Below are positions 34,595 to 43,768 of a stretch of 64,000 nucleotides of DNA, piece after piece. The notes beneath the pieces are model-generated. The model worked only from the letters and a program-made list of their open reading frames with translations, made no database searches and was not told the origin of the DNA. The translations under genes were made by a program, and so were the position numbers. The stretch comes from Lacinutrix sp. WUR7 (GTDB lineage: Bacteria > Bacteroidota > Bacteroidia > Flavobacteriales > Flavobacteriaceae), in assembly GCF_016864015.1 (NCBI RefSeq), contig NZ_CP045067.1, positions 345,001 through 409,000 on the forward strand, in the 5' to 3' direction. Every line of letters begins with the position of its first letter. Position 1 is the first letter of the stretch.

Positions 34595-34618
34595 GAGATT
34601 CCCACTTTCGTAGGAATG
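34595..34618. repeat. palindromic repeat, decayed copy
   Basis: GAGATTCCCACTTTCGTAGG and flank, a mutated copy of the palindromic family, lies about 55 bp after the ddl stop. It is paired with the better copy at 34738-34761. Confidence 0.55.
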
Positions 34619-34737
34619 AAGAATAAATTACACTGTAGATCCTTAAACAATAAGTTTATTTTTTTAGGTTTACAGAATTAAGAAGTCCATAAGTAAATTG
34701 TAAATTTGAGATTCAAGAATTCAATTGATAACTTTAA

Positions 34738-34761
34738 ATGAGATTCCTGCTTTCGCAGGAA
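34738..34761. repeat. palindromic repeat before coaD
   Basis: ATGAGATTCCTGCTTTCGCA and GGAA form a near-perfect palindrome ending 6 bp before the coaD ATG. It contains an in-frame ATG that would create the same false N-terminus (MRFLLSQE) as at yaaA. Confidence 0.75.
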
Positions 34762-34767
34762 AAAAAT

Positions 34768-35229
34768 ATGAAAAGAGCACTTTTTCCAGGATCCTTCGAT
34801 CCAATAACGCTAGGACATTACGATATCATTAAACGTGGTGTAAAACTTTTTGATGAAGTGATTGTTGCTATTGGTGTAAACTCCGAAAAAAAATATATGT
34901 TTTCTTTAGAAGAAAGAAAGCGATTTTTAGAAGAGTCTTTTAAAGACGAGCCAAAAGTAAAAGTGGTAACCTATAAAGGTTTAACCATCGACTTTTGTAA
35001 AGAAGTAAAGTCCCAATTTATTTTACGTGGCTTACGAAACCCTGCCGATTTTGAATTTGAAAAAGCTATTGCACACACTAACAGGAAACTATCTAAAATA
35101 GAAACTGTTTTCTTATTAACTGCAGCAAGAACCTCTTATATAAGTTCTAGTATTGTTAGAGAAGTAATACGCAATAATGGAGATTATACCGTTTTAGTTC
35201 CAGATAGCGTGCGCGTTAAACAAGATTAA
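34768..35229 (+). CDS. coaD: phosphopantetheine adenylyltransferase
   Basis: Fourth step of coenzyme A synthesis: ATP plus 4'-phosphopantetheine gives dephospho-CoA. The 153-residue protein starts MKRALFPGSFDPITLGHYD with the T/HxGH nucleotide-binding motif. FILRGLRNPADFEFE and the ISSSIVREV motif follow. The start is the ATG at 34768; a longer frame begins in a palindromic repeat and is spurious (length and N-terminus would not fit the family). Its 3' end overlaps the convergent histidine kinase gene by 14 bp, with no terminator between. Confidence 0.95.
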   Translation: MKRALFPGSFDPITLGHYDIIKRGVKLFDEVIVAIGVNSEKKYMFSLEERKRFLEESFKDEPKVKVVTYKGLTIDFCKEVKSQFILRGLRNPADFEFEKAIAHTNRKLSKIETVFLLTAARTSYISSSIVREVIRNNGDYTVLVPDSVRVKQD

Positions 35230-37405
35230 CTCGGTCTTTTTTTATCGCTTTGCTTAATACCTCTATAAACTCTGAGGTAATAAATGGCTTAAGGATATAT
35301 CCATCTAATTCATACTTAACAATCTTTACCTGTACTTCATCTGTGGAAGCTGCTGTTAAAGCAACAATCGCTATTTCTTTATTAAACTCACGTATGCGTT
35401 TTGTAGTTTCATAACCATCCAATTCTGGCATGTGTAAGTCCATTAGAATACAATCAAAGTGTTCTATTTTCACTAACTCTATTGCTTTTTCACCAGAATC
35501 TAGCACTTTAGATTCCATTTTAAGTTGATCTAATACACGCTTAGTCACTAATCGATTTATCTTGTTATCATCAACCACCAAAATTTTATAGTCTCTAAGC
35601 TCATTTAACTGAAGCGAAAACTGCTCGCTAGACACATTGATTTTACGACTCTTCTTAAAACATAGTTCAAAATAAAAAGTACTTCCTTTGCCTTGTTCAC
35701 TGTCAATTCTCACTTCGCCACCCATTGCTGTCACCATGCGCTTCACAATAGACAATCCTAAACCTGTACCTTTATATGATTTTTCAATTTTAGCATGTTC
35801 TTGGTAGAAATTTTCAAAAACCTGACCCTGTTTTTCTTTTGAAATACCCACTCCTGTATCAGAAACTTCAAAATAAATGCGAACCTCATCTCCTTTATCT
35901 TTTACCTTTCTAACAGTAACCGTTATGTTACCCTTATTTGTGAATTTTATTGCATTTGAAATTAAGTTTATAAATATTTGAGACAGTTTTAAAGAATCTC
36001 CTACCAATAAATCCGGAATAGAATTATCATAATCTAATCGGATAGTATTGGAACTATCTCGTAACGCATATTCCAAACTATCAATAATATTGGATATAAT
36101 ATTCTTCAGATCCATGTCTAATAATTGAATTTTCATGGTACCTGATTCCACTTTATTCAATTCTAATACATTATTAATTAACGACAATAAATGATTTCCT
36201 GAGAACTTTAAGGATTCTAGGTATTCTTTATGATCTGGACTAACATCTTCTTCTAGTAATAAATTAGATAGTTCGGTTACGGCATAAAGAGGCGTTCGTA
36301 ATTCATGGCTAATTTCAGAATAAAAATCACTCTTTTCACGAGACAAATTTTCGGCTTTATCTCTAGCTTTCTGGAGTTGTTTATTTTTCTTATATCCAAA
36401 AAAGGCTAAAAGCAATAAAGCGGAAGTGAAAAAAATTAGCACGCCATTAAATATTCTAGTTTTGGCGATATCTCGATCTTGTAGTGCTTTTTCTTTTTCT
36501 ACAAGTGTTAATTTAAGTTCATTCTCTCTAATAAAATTGTCTGCTTCGATTTGTTTCGCCTTCTCATATTGTTTCATAGAGTTGATGGAATCATTAGTTG
36601 TGATATAATCCTCTAAAACATAAAAAGCACTCTTAAAATCTTCTTTCTCTACATAAATATCAGCTCTATTAGAATACGCTTCTGACTGAACTTCCAAGAA
36701 ATTGTATTTTTCAGAATAATCTAAAACCTTTTGATAATATTCTAACGATTTCTCTTCATCACCAAGTTTATGATGCAAGAAACTTAGAACCTCCAACACT
36801 TCGGCTACAATTGCATCTTTGGGATAATGCTCGTACGCCAAAACTTCAGCTCTTTTCATATAACCGTAGCTTTCTTTATAATCGTTAGGCGTTGGTGCAT
36901 CCTTTTCAATTAAATTAACCCCCATATTATATAAAGGATATACTAATTCGGCTTGCGCTTTACTTATTTCAGCAAGATTTAAAGACTTTTTAAAGTAGAC
37001 ATTAGATTCCTCTAATTTGTTAAATGCCCTGTAATTAACGCCAAGATTGTTATAGGCAATTATTATTTCGGAAGTATCTTTTAATTTTAGGAATAAATCT
37101 TTAGACTTAAATAGATAATCAAAACTTACAGATTCGTTATCCATATAGTAGTGAGAAGCCCCTAAATTATTGTAGACACTGGCTTTAAGATAATCGTCAT
37201 TTACCTTGTTAGCATACACTAACACCTTACTACTAATCTCAATGGACTCTCCATACTTAGCGCGTTGATTGAGCTCAAAAGCTCTATCTACTTCCGTAAG
37301 CATATATTTGGAAAGATCAGGTTCCTGTTGCGCGTAAACTGGGGCGGTTAAACAAGCAACAATAACCAAACTAAAGTAAAAATACTTTATTAGGCACGTT
37401 TTCAT
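35216..37405 (-). CDS. TPR-containing hybrid sensor histidine kinase
   Basis: The 729-residue protein has a signal peptide (YFYFSLVIVACLTAPVYA), a periplasmic TPR region (about 60-270), one membrane helix (IFNGVLIFFTSALLLLAFF), and a HisKA domain with the phospho-accepting His in EISHELRTPLYAV. The HATPase follows (NLISNAIKFTNKG, VSDTGVGISKE, GTGLGLSIVKRM), then a receiver domain (ILVVDDNKINR, CILMDLHMPELDGYE, YILKPF). A TTG three codons upstream also opens the frame, but the ATG is preferred. No separate response regulator is adjacent. Input and target are unknown. Confidence 0.93.
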   Translation of the reverse strand: MKTCLIKYFYFSLVIVACLTAPVYAQQEPDLSKYMLTEVDRAFELNQRAKYGESIEISSKVLVYANKVNDDYLKASVYNNLGASHYYMDNESVSFDYLFKSKDLFLKLKDTSEIIIAYNNLGVNYRAFNKLEESNVYFKKSLNLAEISKAQAELVYPLYNMGVNLIEKDAPTPNDYKESYGYMKRAEVLAYEHYPKDAIVAEVLEVLSFLHHKLGDEEKSLEYYQKVLDYSEKYNFLEVQSEAYSNRADIYVEKEDFKSAFYVLEDYITTNDSINSMKQYEKAKQIEADNFIRENELKLTLVEKEKALQDRDIAKTRIFNGVLIFFTSALLLLAFFGYKKNKQLQKARDKAENLSREKSDFYSEISHELRTPLYAVTELSNLLLEEDVSPDHKEYLESLKFSGNHLLSLINNVLELNKVESGTMKIQLLDMDLKNIISNIIDSLEYALRDSSNTIRLDYDNSIPDLLVGDSLKLSQIFINLISNAIKFTNKGNITVTVRKVKDKGDEVRIYFEVSDTGVGISKEKQGQVFENFYQEHAKIEKSYKGTGLGLSIVKRMVTAMGGEVRIDSEQGKGSTFYFELCFKKSRKINVSSEQFSLQLNELRDYKILVVDDNKINRLVTKRVLDQLKMESKVLDSGEKAIELVKIEHFDCILMDLHMPELDGYETTKRIREFNKEIAIVALTAASTDEVQVKIVKYELDGYILKPFITSEFIEVLSKAIKKDRVNLV

Positions 37406-37499
37406 ATTTTGCAAGATAAAAAAAACAGAGGATAACCAAGCGTTTAATCGGTGTTAAATCACACTTTATCGTGTTTTACAGTTGTTTACAAATGGTATA

Positions 37500-39161
37500 T
37501 TACAGTTTATATTCGGATAAAGGTTTAGGAAAGTCTTCTGGATTTGCTGCTAGATGGTATCTTGGATCATCTATATCCTCCACAACAACATCTCTAAATT
37601 TAGGACTGGACTTATATAATAAAATCTTACAATCTTCGCTTAAATGTTTCAGCTTGATACTTTTTCCTGCTGCTTCATATTTTTCCACTAAATTAAAAAT
37701 AGCTTCAATTGCAGAGTGATCACTAATACGAGATTCTACAAAATCTATTTCTACTTTTTCAGGATCTGTTTTCACATCAAACTTATCGTTAAATGCTTGA
37801 ATACTTCCAAAGAATAAAGGGCCCCAAATTTCGTAAACCTTAGTACCATCTTCTCTTATACGTTTTCTAGCTCTAATTTTCTTAGCATTTTCCCAAGCAA
37901 ATACTAAAGCCGAAATAATTACACCTACAAATACTGCAACTGCTAGATCGACAAATACAGTTACCAAGGATACCGTAATAAGTACAATGGCATCAGAAAC
38001 TGGTATTTTCTTTAATATTCTAAAACTGGACCATGCAAAAGTTTCAATAACCATCATAAACATTACACCTACTAAAGCTGCAATTGGCACCATTTCAATT
38101 AGTTTATCTGCAAATAGAATAAAGGATAGCAAAGTAACTGCCATCATGATTCCGGATAATCTACCTCGTCCGCCAGCATTTATATTAATTACGGTTTGAC
38201 CAATCATACCACAACCTCCAGTTCCTCCAAATAAACCAGAAACAATATTTCCTGCTCCTTGCGCAACACATTCTCGATTTCCGTTTCCTCTAGTTTCGGT
38301 TAATTCATCCACTAAATTCATGGTCATTAAAGACTCTATCAATCCAACCGAAGCTGCTAAAAACGCAGGTAATGCAATAAATTTTAAGGTATCTAAATTA
38401 AAAGGTAATTTTTCCCAAAGCTCCATATTTGGTGTTGGAAACTCTCCTTTTAAACCAGTTCCTCCTCCTTCAATAATATAAGATCCAACAGTAGAAACAT
38501 CCATATTAAAACCAATAACAATAAGACTGGTAACTAAAATAGCCGTTAATGCAGCCGGTAATTTTTTTGTGATTTTAGGTAAACCCCAAATGATCCCCAT
38601 AGTCAATAACACCAAACCAATCATAACGTACAGTTCAGATCCTTGCATATATGTGCTTACATATTCTTTTACACCTGCTGAAGATACTTGTAAAGATTTA
38701 TGCGAAAACATTTTTACTTGTGCCATAAAAATAACAATCGACAAACCGTTAACAAACCCCATCATTACTGGATGCGGAATTAAACGTACAAAGCGTCCTA
38801 ATTTAAAGACTCCAGCAAAAATTTGAATGATTCCCATAAGCACTACACAGGCCATTAGATAGAAAAAACCCATGTTTTCTATAGGTGTATCCATTAACAT
38901 ACCTTTGGTGTGTCCGTCTGCAATCATAGTCACAAAAATCACAGCAACAGCTCCTGCAGCACCAGAAATTAAACCTGGTCTTCCTCCAAAAATTGCGGTA
39001 ATTAATCCAATAATAAATGCTCCTGACAAAGCCATTAATGGATCTATCTGTGCTACAAAAGCAAAAGCAACCACTTCTGGTATCATAGCTAAAGACACTG
39101 TTATTCCTGCTAAAACATCATCCTTTGCATTTGGCACTATTTTTCTTATAAACTCAGTCAT
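37500..39161 (-). CDS. SulP-family anion transporter
   Basis: The 553-residue inner-membrane protein of the SulP/SLC26 family carries about 10-12 helices and a cytoplasmic STAS domain at the C-terminus (about 455-530, with FVESRISDHSAIEAIFNLVE). The N-terminal DVLAGITVSLAMIPEVVAF and the QIDPLMALSGAFIIGLI segment are family signatures. GNGNRECVAQGAGNIVSGLFGG also fits. Anions carried can be sulfate, bicarbonate or others; the substrate is not predictable. A canonical promoter (TTG-N19-TACTTTTG) lies upstream, and the gene is divergent from the M14 peptidase gene. Confidence 0.93.
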   Translation of the reverse strand: MTEFIRKIVPNAKDDVLAGITVSLAMIPEVVAFAFVAQIDPLMALSGAFIIGLITAIFGGRPGLISGAAGAVAVIFVTMIADGHTKGMLMDTPIENMGFFYLMACVVLMGIIQIFAGVFKLGRFVRLIPHPVMMGFVNGLSIVIFMAQVKMFSHKSLQVSSAGVKEYVSTYMQGSELYVMIGLVLLTMGIIWGLPKITKKLPAALTAILVTSLIVIGFNMDVSTVGSYIIEGGGTGLKGEFPTPNMELWEKLPFNLDTLKFIALPAFLAASVGLIESLMTMNLVDELTETRGNGNRECVAQGAGNIVSGLFGGTGGCGMIGQTVININAGGRGRLSGIMMAVTLLSFILFADKLIEMVPIAALVGVMFMMVIETFAWSSFRILKKIPVSDAIVLITVSLVTVFVDLAVAVFVGVIISALVFAWENAKKIRARKRIREDGTKVYEIWGPLFFGSIQAFNDKFDVKTDPEKVEIDFVESRISDHSAIEAIFNLVEKYEAAGKSIKLKHLSEDCKILLYKSSPKFRDVVVEDIDDPRYHLAANPEDFPKPLSEYKL

Positions 39162-39180
39162 CTCTTTATTTTAGAAGGAG

Positions 39181-39210
39181 CAAAAGTACTGTTAATTAAC
39201 AGAAACGCAA
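39181..39210 (-). promoter_or_regulatory. promoter of the SulP gene
   Basis: On the minus strand TTG (39208-39210), 19 nt, TACTTTTG (39181-39188), 19 nt before the ATG. This is the consensus Bacteroidota arrangement. The divergent peptidase promoter element is 33 bp away. Confidence 0.6.
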
Positions 39211-39221
39211 GTGGATATTAT

Positions 39222-39229
39222 TATATTTG
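39222..39229 (+). promoter_or_regulatory. putative -7 promoter element of M14 peptidase gene
   Basis: TATATTTG fits TAnnTTTG, 31 bp before the ATG. No TTG is seen at -33. Confidence 0.4.
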
Positions 39230-39260
39230 TCCTTCAACAACGAACTAAAACGTTTGAAAA

Positions 39261-40994
39261 ATGAAGAAAATAATTTTCTTATTCCTTTTAATTACAGCTT
39301 GTAAAACGGAAAAAAGCAAAATAAACTATGAATTTACTACCACTTTCGAAAAAAGTAAAGGTTTAGAAACCGCAACCTATAATGAAGTTATAAAATACTA
39401 CACAGATCTATCGAACGCATATCCGGAAATCCATTTAGATTCTATTGGAAATACAGATTCCGGGAAACCCCTACATATAATAACCCTAAATCCAGATGCG
39501 AACTTTAATTTTTCAGAAATAAGAAAAAACAAACGTATTCTATTTATCAATAACGGCATTCATCCTGGAGAATCGGATGGTATTGATGCCACCATGCTAT
39601 TATTTAGAGATATTGCTAACGGAAAAATTAAAGGGCCAATAAACACGGTCTTAGTTACTATTCCTATTTATAATATTGGAGGAAGTTTAAATAGAAACAC
39701 AAGTACTAGAACCAACCAAAACGGACCAAAAGCATATGGTTTTAGAGGAAATGCTAGAAACTATGATTTAAACAGAGACTTTATAAAAAGTGACACGAAG
39801 AATGCTAGAACTTTTGCGCAAATTTTTCATCTCGTACAACCAGATGTTTTTATAGACAATCATGTTAGCAATGGAGCCGATTACCAATACACGCTTACTC
39901 ATTTATTTACGCAACACAATAAACTTGGTGGCGGTTTAGGAAATTATCTGCATACCAAAATGATGCCTGAGTTAGAAAAGAAGCTCTCCGAAAAAGATTG
40001 GGATATTACGCCTTATGTAAATGTATTTAATCAAGTACCAGAATCTGGATTTAGTCAATTTCTAGATTCACCAAGATACTCGACTGGTTACACGACTTTG
40101 TTTAACACTTTAGGAATGATGGTAGAAACACACATGCTAAAACCATATAAACAAAGAGCGGAAGGCACTTATGAGTTAATGAAAAGTATGATTGAGATTA
40201 CGGAAGCTGATGGTGAAAACATTAAAAAAATTCGTAAAGATTATCATCAAAAACTACTAGCTAATAAAACCTATCCTTTAAACTGGAAAGTAGATACTGC
40301 CAAGTCTTCCATCTTAAACTTTAAAGGTTTTGAAGGAAAAAGGATTCCGAGTACTATAACAGGAAAAGACCGATTGAAATTCGACAATACAAAACCGTTT
40401 ACCAAAGAGGTAACGTATCAGAATTATTTTAAACCAACAGATAGCGTTACTATTCCAAATGCTTATATCATTCCTCAAGGATGGTGGAACGTTATTGATT
40501 TATTAAAGTTAAATCAAGTAGAAATGTCACAACTAGAAAACGATACTATTCTAGAAGTCGAATCGTATAAAATGGGTACTTTTGAAACCAGAAAACAAGC
40601 CTACGAAGGCCATTATCAACATTATAATACTTCTGTAAAATCTTCTATTGAAAAAATCGCTTTCCGTAAAGGAGATTATATGATTAATACCAATCAAAGA
40701 GCACTTCGTTATTTATTAGAAACCTTAGAACCACAAGCGCCAGATTCTTTTTTTAACTGGAATTTCTTCGATACTATTTTACAGCAAAAAGAAGGATTCT
40801 CACCTTATGTTTGGGAAGACAAAGCAAAAACTTTGTTAGATCAAAATCCGAAATTGCAAATCGCTTTTAACACCAAAAAATCTTTCGATAAAGATTTTGC
40901 TAATAATTGGTATGCGCAACTAGATTGGCTGCACAAACAAAGTGAAAACTACGAAAAAGCACATTTACAATATCCTGTTTACCGACTAAAATAG
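39261..40994 (+). CDS. M14-family metallopeptidase, lipoprotein
   Basis: The 577-residue protein has a lipoprotein signal (KIIFLFLLITACK), Cys 14. The M14 zinc carboxypeptidase domain shows INNGIHPGESDGIDATML (His and Glu ligands), RNYDLNRDFIKSDT, FIDNHVSNGADYQ (third ligand), and a late GMMVETHMLKPYK with the catalytic Glu. It is thus a periplasmic or surface carboxypeptidase. The C-terminal region (about 330-577) has no recognised motif. It is on the plus strand 99 bp before the ATP-grasp gene, but that operon has its own promoter. Confidence 0.9.
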   Translation: MKKIIFLFLLITACKTEKSKINYEFTTTFEKSKGLETATYNEVIKYYTDLSNAYPEIHLDSIGNTDSGKPLHIITLNPDANFNFSEIRKNKRILFINNGIHPGESDGIDATMLLFRDIANGKIKGPINTVLVTIPIYNIGGSLNRNTSTRTNQNGPKAYGFRGNARNYDLNRDFIKSDTKNARTFAQIFHLVQPDVFIDNHVSNGADYQYTLTHLFTQHNKLGGGLGNYLHTKMMPELEKKLSEKDWDITPYVNVFNQVPESGFSQFLDSPRYSTGYTTLFNTLGMMVETHMLKPYKQRAEGTYELMKSMIEITEADGENIKKIRKDYHQKLLANKTYPLNWKVDTAKSSILNFKGFEGKRIPSTITGKDRLKFDNTKPFTKEVTYQNYFKPTDSVTIPNAYIIPQGWWNVIDLLKLNQVEMSQLENDTILEVESYKMGTFETRKQAYEGHYQHYNTSVKSSIEKIAFRKGDYMINTNQRALRYLLETLEPQAPDSFFNWNFFDTILQQKEGFSPYVWEDKAKTLLDQNPKLQIAFNTKKSFDKDFANNWYAQLDWLHKQSENYEKAHLQYPVYRLK

Positions 40995-41028
40995 AGCACG
41001 TTAAAAGAATTAAAAATATTTTTATGCT

Positions 41029-41062
41029 TTTGTAAAACCAATTGAAAAATAATCTAATTTTG
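41029..41062 (+). promoter_or_regulatory. promoter of the ATP-grasp/GCS2/amidohydrolase operon
   Basis: TTTG (41029-41032) and TAATTTTG (41055-41062) are separated by 22 nt, within the usual range. The predicted start leaves a leader of about 25 nt before the ATG at 41094. Confidence 0.5.
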
Positions 41063-41093
41063 TTTATAATTTATATCGCGATTATCGCTTTTA

Positions 41094-42539
41094 ATGAACA
41101 AATACATTGTTGTCAATCAACCTGAAAAATGGAATTTTTCGATTGAGAATATTACGGTAATTTCCTCGCAAGAGTATCTTACTAATCCTACATTCTCCCT
41201 TTTAAAAAAGGCTAGAATTTTTAATCTTTGTAAAGATTACTCCTACCAGTCTAAAGGATATTATGTTTCGCTTTTAGCGGAAGCTAGAGGGCATTCCGCT
41301 ATTCCTACCGTTAAAAACATTGTAGATTTAAAAACTTTAAAACTGGTTAGAATTGTATCTGATGAATTTGAAGATGTGATTCAGCAAAGTTTAAAAAACA
41401 TTAAATCTCGTGAGTTTACTTTAAGTATTTATTTCGGACAAAACGTAGCGCAAAAATACAAGGAGTTAAGCGGCTTATTTTACAAACACTTTCAGGTACC
41501 TTTTTTACGTGTTAAATTTAATTATAACACGAAATGGAACATACAAAGTATCAAGGCTATTTCCGAATCGGAGATTCCGGAAGAACATTTAGAAAGTGTA
41601 CATGAATTTGCAAATCAGTATTTTTCAAAAAAAAGGTATGATACGCCAAAATTAGCAAAATCGGATTTCGATTTAGCCATACTGGTAAACCCTAATGATC
41701 CTGCGCCACCAAGTAATGCAAAAGCCTTAAAAAAGTTTATTGATATTGCTGAAAAAATGAATATTTATGCAGAAATCATAGAACCAAAAGACCTTTCCCG
41801 TTTATCTTCTTTTGATGCACTATTTATTAGACAGAGCACAGAAGTAAATAATGAAGCCTATGCCTTTGCTCGAAAAGCACAACAAGAAGGTATTGCTATT
41901 ATTGATTATCCGGATGCCATCTTAAAATGCTGCAATAAAGTATATATGGCAGAAGCTTTAAACAACGCTAATATTGCAACTCCGAAAACAATTATTGTTC
42001 ATAAAGACAATAGAAATCAGGTTTTAAAAGAAGTAGGCTTGCCTTGTGTTTTAAAAGCTCCAGATTCTACGTTCTCTTTTGGTGTAAAAAAAGCAAAGAC
42101 AGAAGAAGAGTACAACATTTTAGTAAATGAGATGCTTAAAGAATCGGATCTTATTATTGCACAAGAATTTTGTCCGTCAGATTACGATTGGCGCATTGGT
42201 ATTATAGACGATAAACCTTTTTACGCTTGTAAATATTATATGGCAAAAGGACATTGGCAAATATATAACTGGAAAGCAAAGAAGAAAAATGATCAAGATG
42301 GCGATGCCGATTGTTTACCAATTGAAGATGTACCAAAAAAGGTTTTAGATATGGCTTTAAAATCGGCACGACTTATTGGCAAAGGATTATATGGTATTGA
42401 TATTAAAGTAGTCAATAACAAACCAATGGTAATTGAAATTAACGACAACCCAAATATTGATTTTGGTGTAGAAGATTTGCATTATGGCGATGCAGTATAC
42501 ACTGAGATTCTTACCGCATTTAAAAACAGATTAGTATAA
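41094..42539 (+). CDS. RimK-like ATP-grasp ligase with RimK-like N-terminal domain
   Basis: The 481-residue protein has an N-terminal region of about 190 residues with the RimK-like ATP-grasp-associated pattern (YSYQSKGYYVSLLAEARGH). A C-terminal ATP-grasp domain follows: KVYMAEALNNANIATPKT, CVLKAPDSTFSFGVKKA, AQEFCPSDYDWRIGIIDDKP, and the Mg-binding MVIEINDNPNIDFGVED. Such enzymes join an amino group to a carboxylate through an acyl phosphate. It begins an operon with a GCS2-family ligase (2-bp gap) and an amidohydrolase-like gene. The substrate is unknown; it is probably a glutamate- or peptide-type acceptor. Confidence 0.85.
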   Translation: MNKYIVVNQPEKWNFSIENITVISSQEYLTNPTFSLLKKARIFNLCKDYSYQSKGYYVSLLAEARGHSAIPTVKNIVDLKTLKLVRIVSDEFEDVIQQSLKNIKSREFTLSIYFGQNVAQKYKELSGLFYKHFQVPFLRVKFNYNTKWNIQSIKAISESEIPEEHLESVHEFANQYFSKKRYDTPKLAKSDFDLAILVNPNDPAPPSNAKALKKFIDIAEKMNIYAEIIEPKDLSRLSSFDALFIRQSTEVNNEAYAFARKAQQEGIAIIDYPDAILKCCNKVYMAEALNNANIATPKTIIVHKDNRNQVLKEVGLPCVLKAPDSTFSFGVKKAKTEEEYNILVNEMLKESDLIIAQEFCPSDYDWRIGIIDDKPFYACKYYMAKGHWQIYNWKAKKKNDQDGDADCLPIEDVPKKVLDMALKSARLIGKGLYGIDIKVVNNKPMVIEINDNPNIDFGVEDLHYGDAVYTEILTAFKNRLV

Positions 42540-42541
42540 TC

Positions 42542-43768
42542 ATGAGTAAAAGATATCATTTGTTCGAAGTTTTTGGAATAGAACTAGAATACATGCTAAT
42601 AAACAATAGCAATTTTAAAGTTGCTCCTATTGTAGATACCCTATTAACAAAAAAAGCGGGAAAACTTTCCGCAGATATTGACAACGGAGATATTGCATGG
42701 AGTAATGAATTGGTTGGTCATGTGGTGGAGTTAAAAACCAATGGACCAACGGCAGATTTAAATACCTTGTCGAATTTGTTTCATAAGAATGTTATAGAAA
42801 TAAACCAGATTTTAAAATCGGAAGACTCCCAATTATTACCAACGGCATGTCATCCTTTAATGAATCCGTTAACAGACACCCAACTTTGGAAACATAGTTA
42901 TAGTGAAGTATATGAACTTTATAACAGAATTTTTAATTGTAAAGGGCATGGCTGGAGCAACGTTCAAAGCACACATATCAATTTACCATTTTTTGATGAT
43001 AAAGAGTTTGAAAAATTACACGCAGCAATTCGCGTCATCTTACCATTAATTCCAGGATTATGTGCAAGCTCTCCTATTTTAGAAGGAAAAAAGACAGGTT
43101 TTAAAGACACCAGATTAGAATATTACAAAACGAACCAAAAGGAAATCCCAGAAATGACTGGTTCTGTAATTCCCGAACGTGTTTTTAGCAAGCTAGATTA
43201 TTACGCTACTATTTTTGAACCAATAAAAAGAGCCATAAGACCACATGACACTAAAAAGATTTTAGATCATCATTTTTTAAACTCTCGAGGTGCCATTGCT
43301 CGTTTTGACAGAAACGCTATTGAAATACGTTTGGTAGATATTCAAGAATGCCCAAAAGCAGATATTGCTATTTGTGTATTAATTATTGAAGTTTTAAAAC
43401 TGCTAGTAAACAAAAGGCTTGGTTCACTACAGAACCAGAAAAAATGGTTAAAACAGGATTTGTTTGCTATTTTAAATCCGATTATTAAAGATGCGGAAAC
43501 CTATAAAATCTCTAATCTAGAATACTTAGAGTTATTTCAATTAGAAGACAGTACCACGGTTCAAAACATTTGGAAACATCTGTATCAATTAGCAAAACCA
43601 AATATAGATGCTTCGCATTATGAAGCATTAGATATTATTTTAAATGAAGGGACTTTAGCGACTAGAATATTAAAAGCGGTAAACGAAGATTATTCGGAAG
43701 AAAACATCAAAAAAACGTATAGAAAATTAGCTTCTTGTTTACAGGAAAACAACCTATTTGTACCATGA
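42542..43768 (+). CDS. GCS2-family glutamate-cysteine ligase-like enzyme
   Basis: The 408-residue protein has the carboxylate-amine ligase fold: FGIELEYMLI at the start (metal-binding Glu), NELVGHVVELKTNGPT, GWSNVQSTHINLPFFDD, and RFDRNAIEIRLVDIQECP. These are features of the GCS2 family, members of which make gamma-glutamyl or related amide bonds. The product is not necessarily gamma-glutamylcysteine. The stop codon overlaps the next gene's start by 4 bp (ATGA), so the three genes are tightly coupled. Confidence 0.85.
   Translation: MSKRYHLFEVFGIELEYMLINNSNFKVAPIVDTLLTKKAGKLSADIDNGDIAWSNELVGHVVELKTNGPTADLNTLSNLFHKNVIEINQILKSEDSQLLPTACHPLMNPLTDTQLWKHSYSEVYELYNRIFNCKGHGWSNVQSTHINLPFFDDKEFEKLHAAIRVILPLIPGLCASSPILEGKKTGFKDTRLEYYKTNQKEIPEMTGSVIPERVFSKLDYYATIFEPIKRAIRPHDTKKILDHHFLNSRGAIARFDRNAIEIRLVDIQECPKADIAICVLIIEVLKLLVNKRLGSLQNQKKWLKQDLFAILNPIIKDAETYKISNLEYLELFQLEDSTTVQNIWKHLYQLAKPNIDASHYEALDIILNEGTLATRILKAVNEDYSEENIKKTYRKLASCLQENNLFVP

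Noticed and set aside
43735-43764. 10-codon extension of the amidohydrolase-like gene
   Set aside because: TTG start, no family similarity, and the ATG at 43765 makes a typical 4-bp overlap with the upstream stop.
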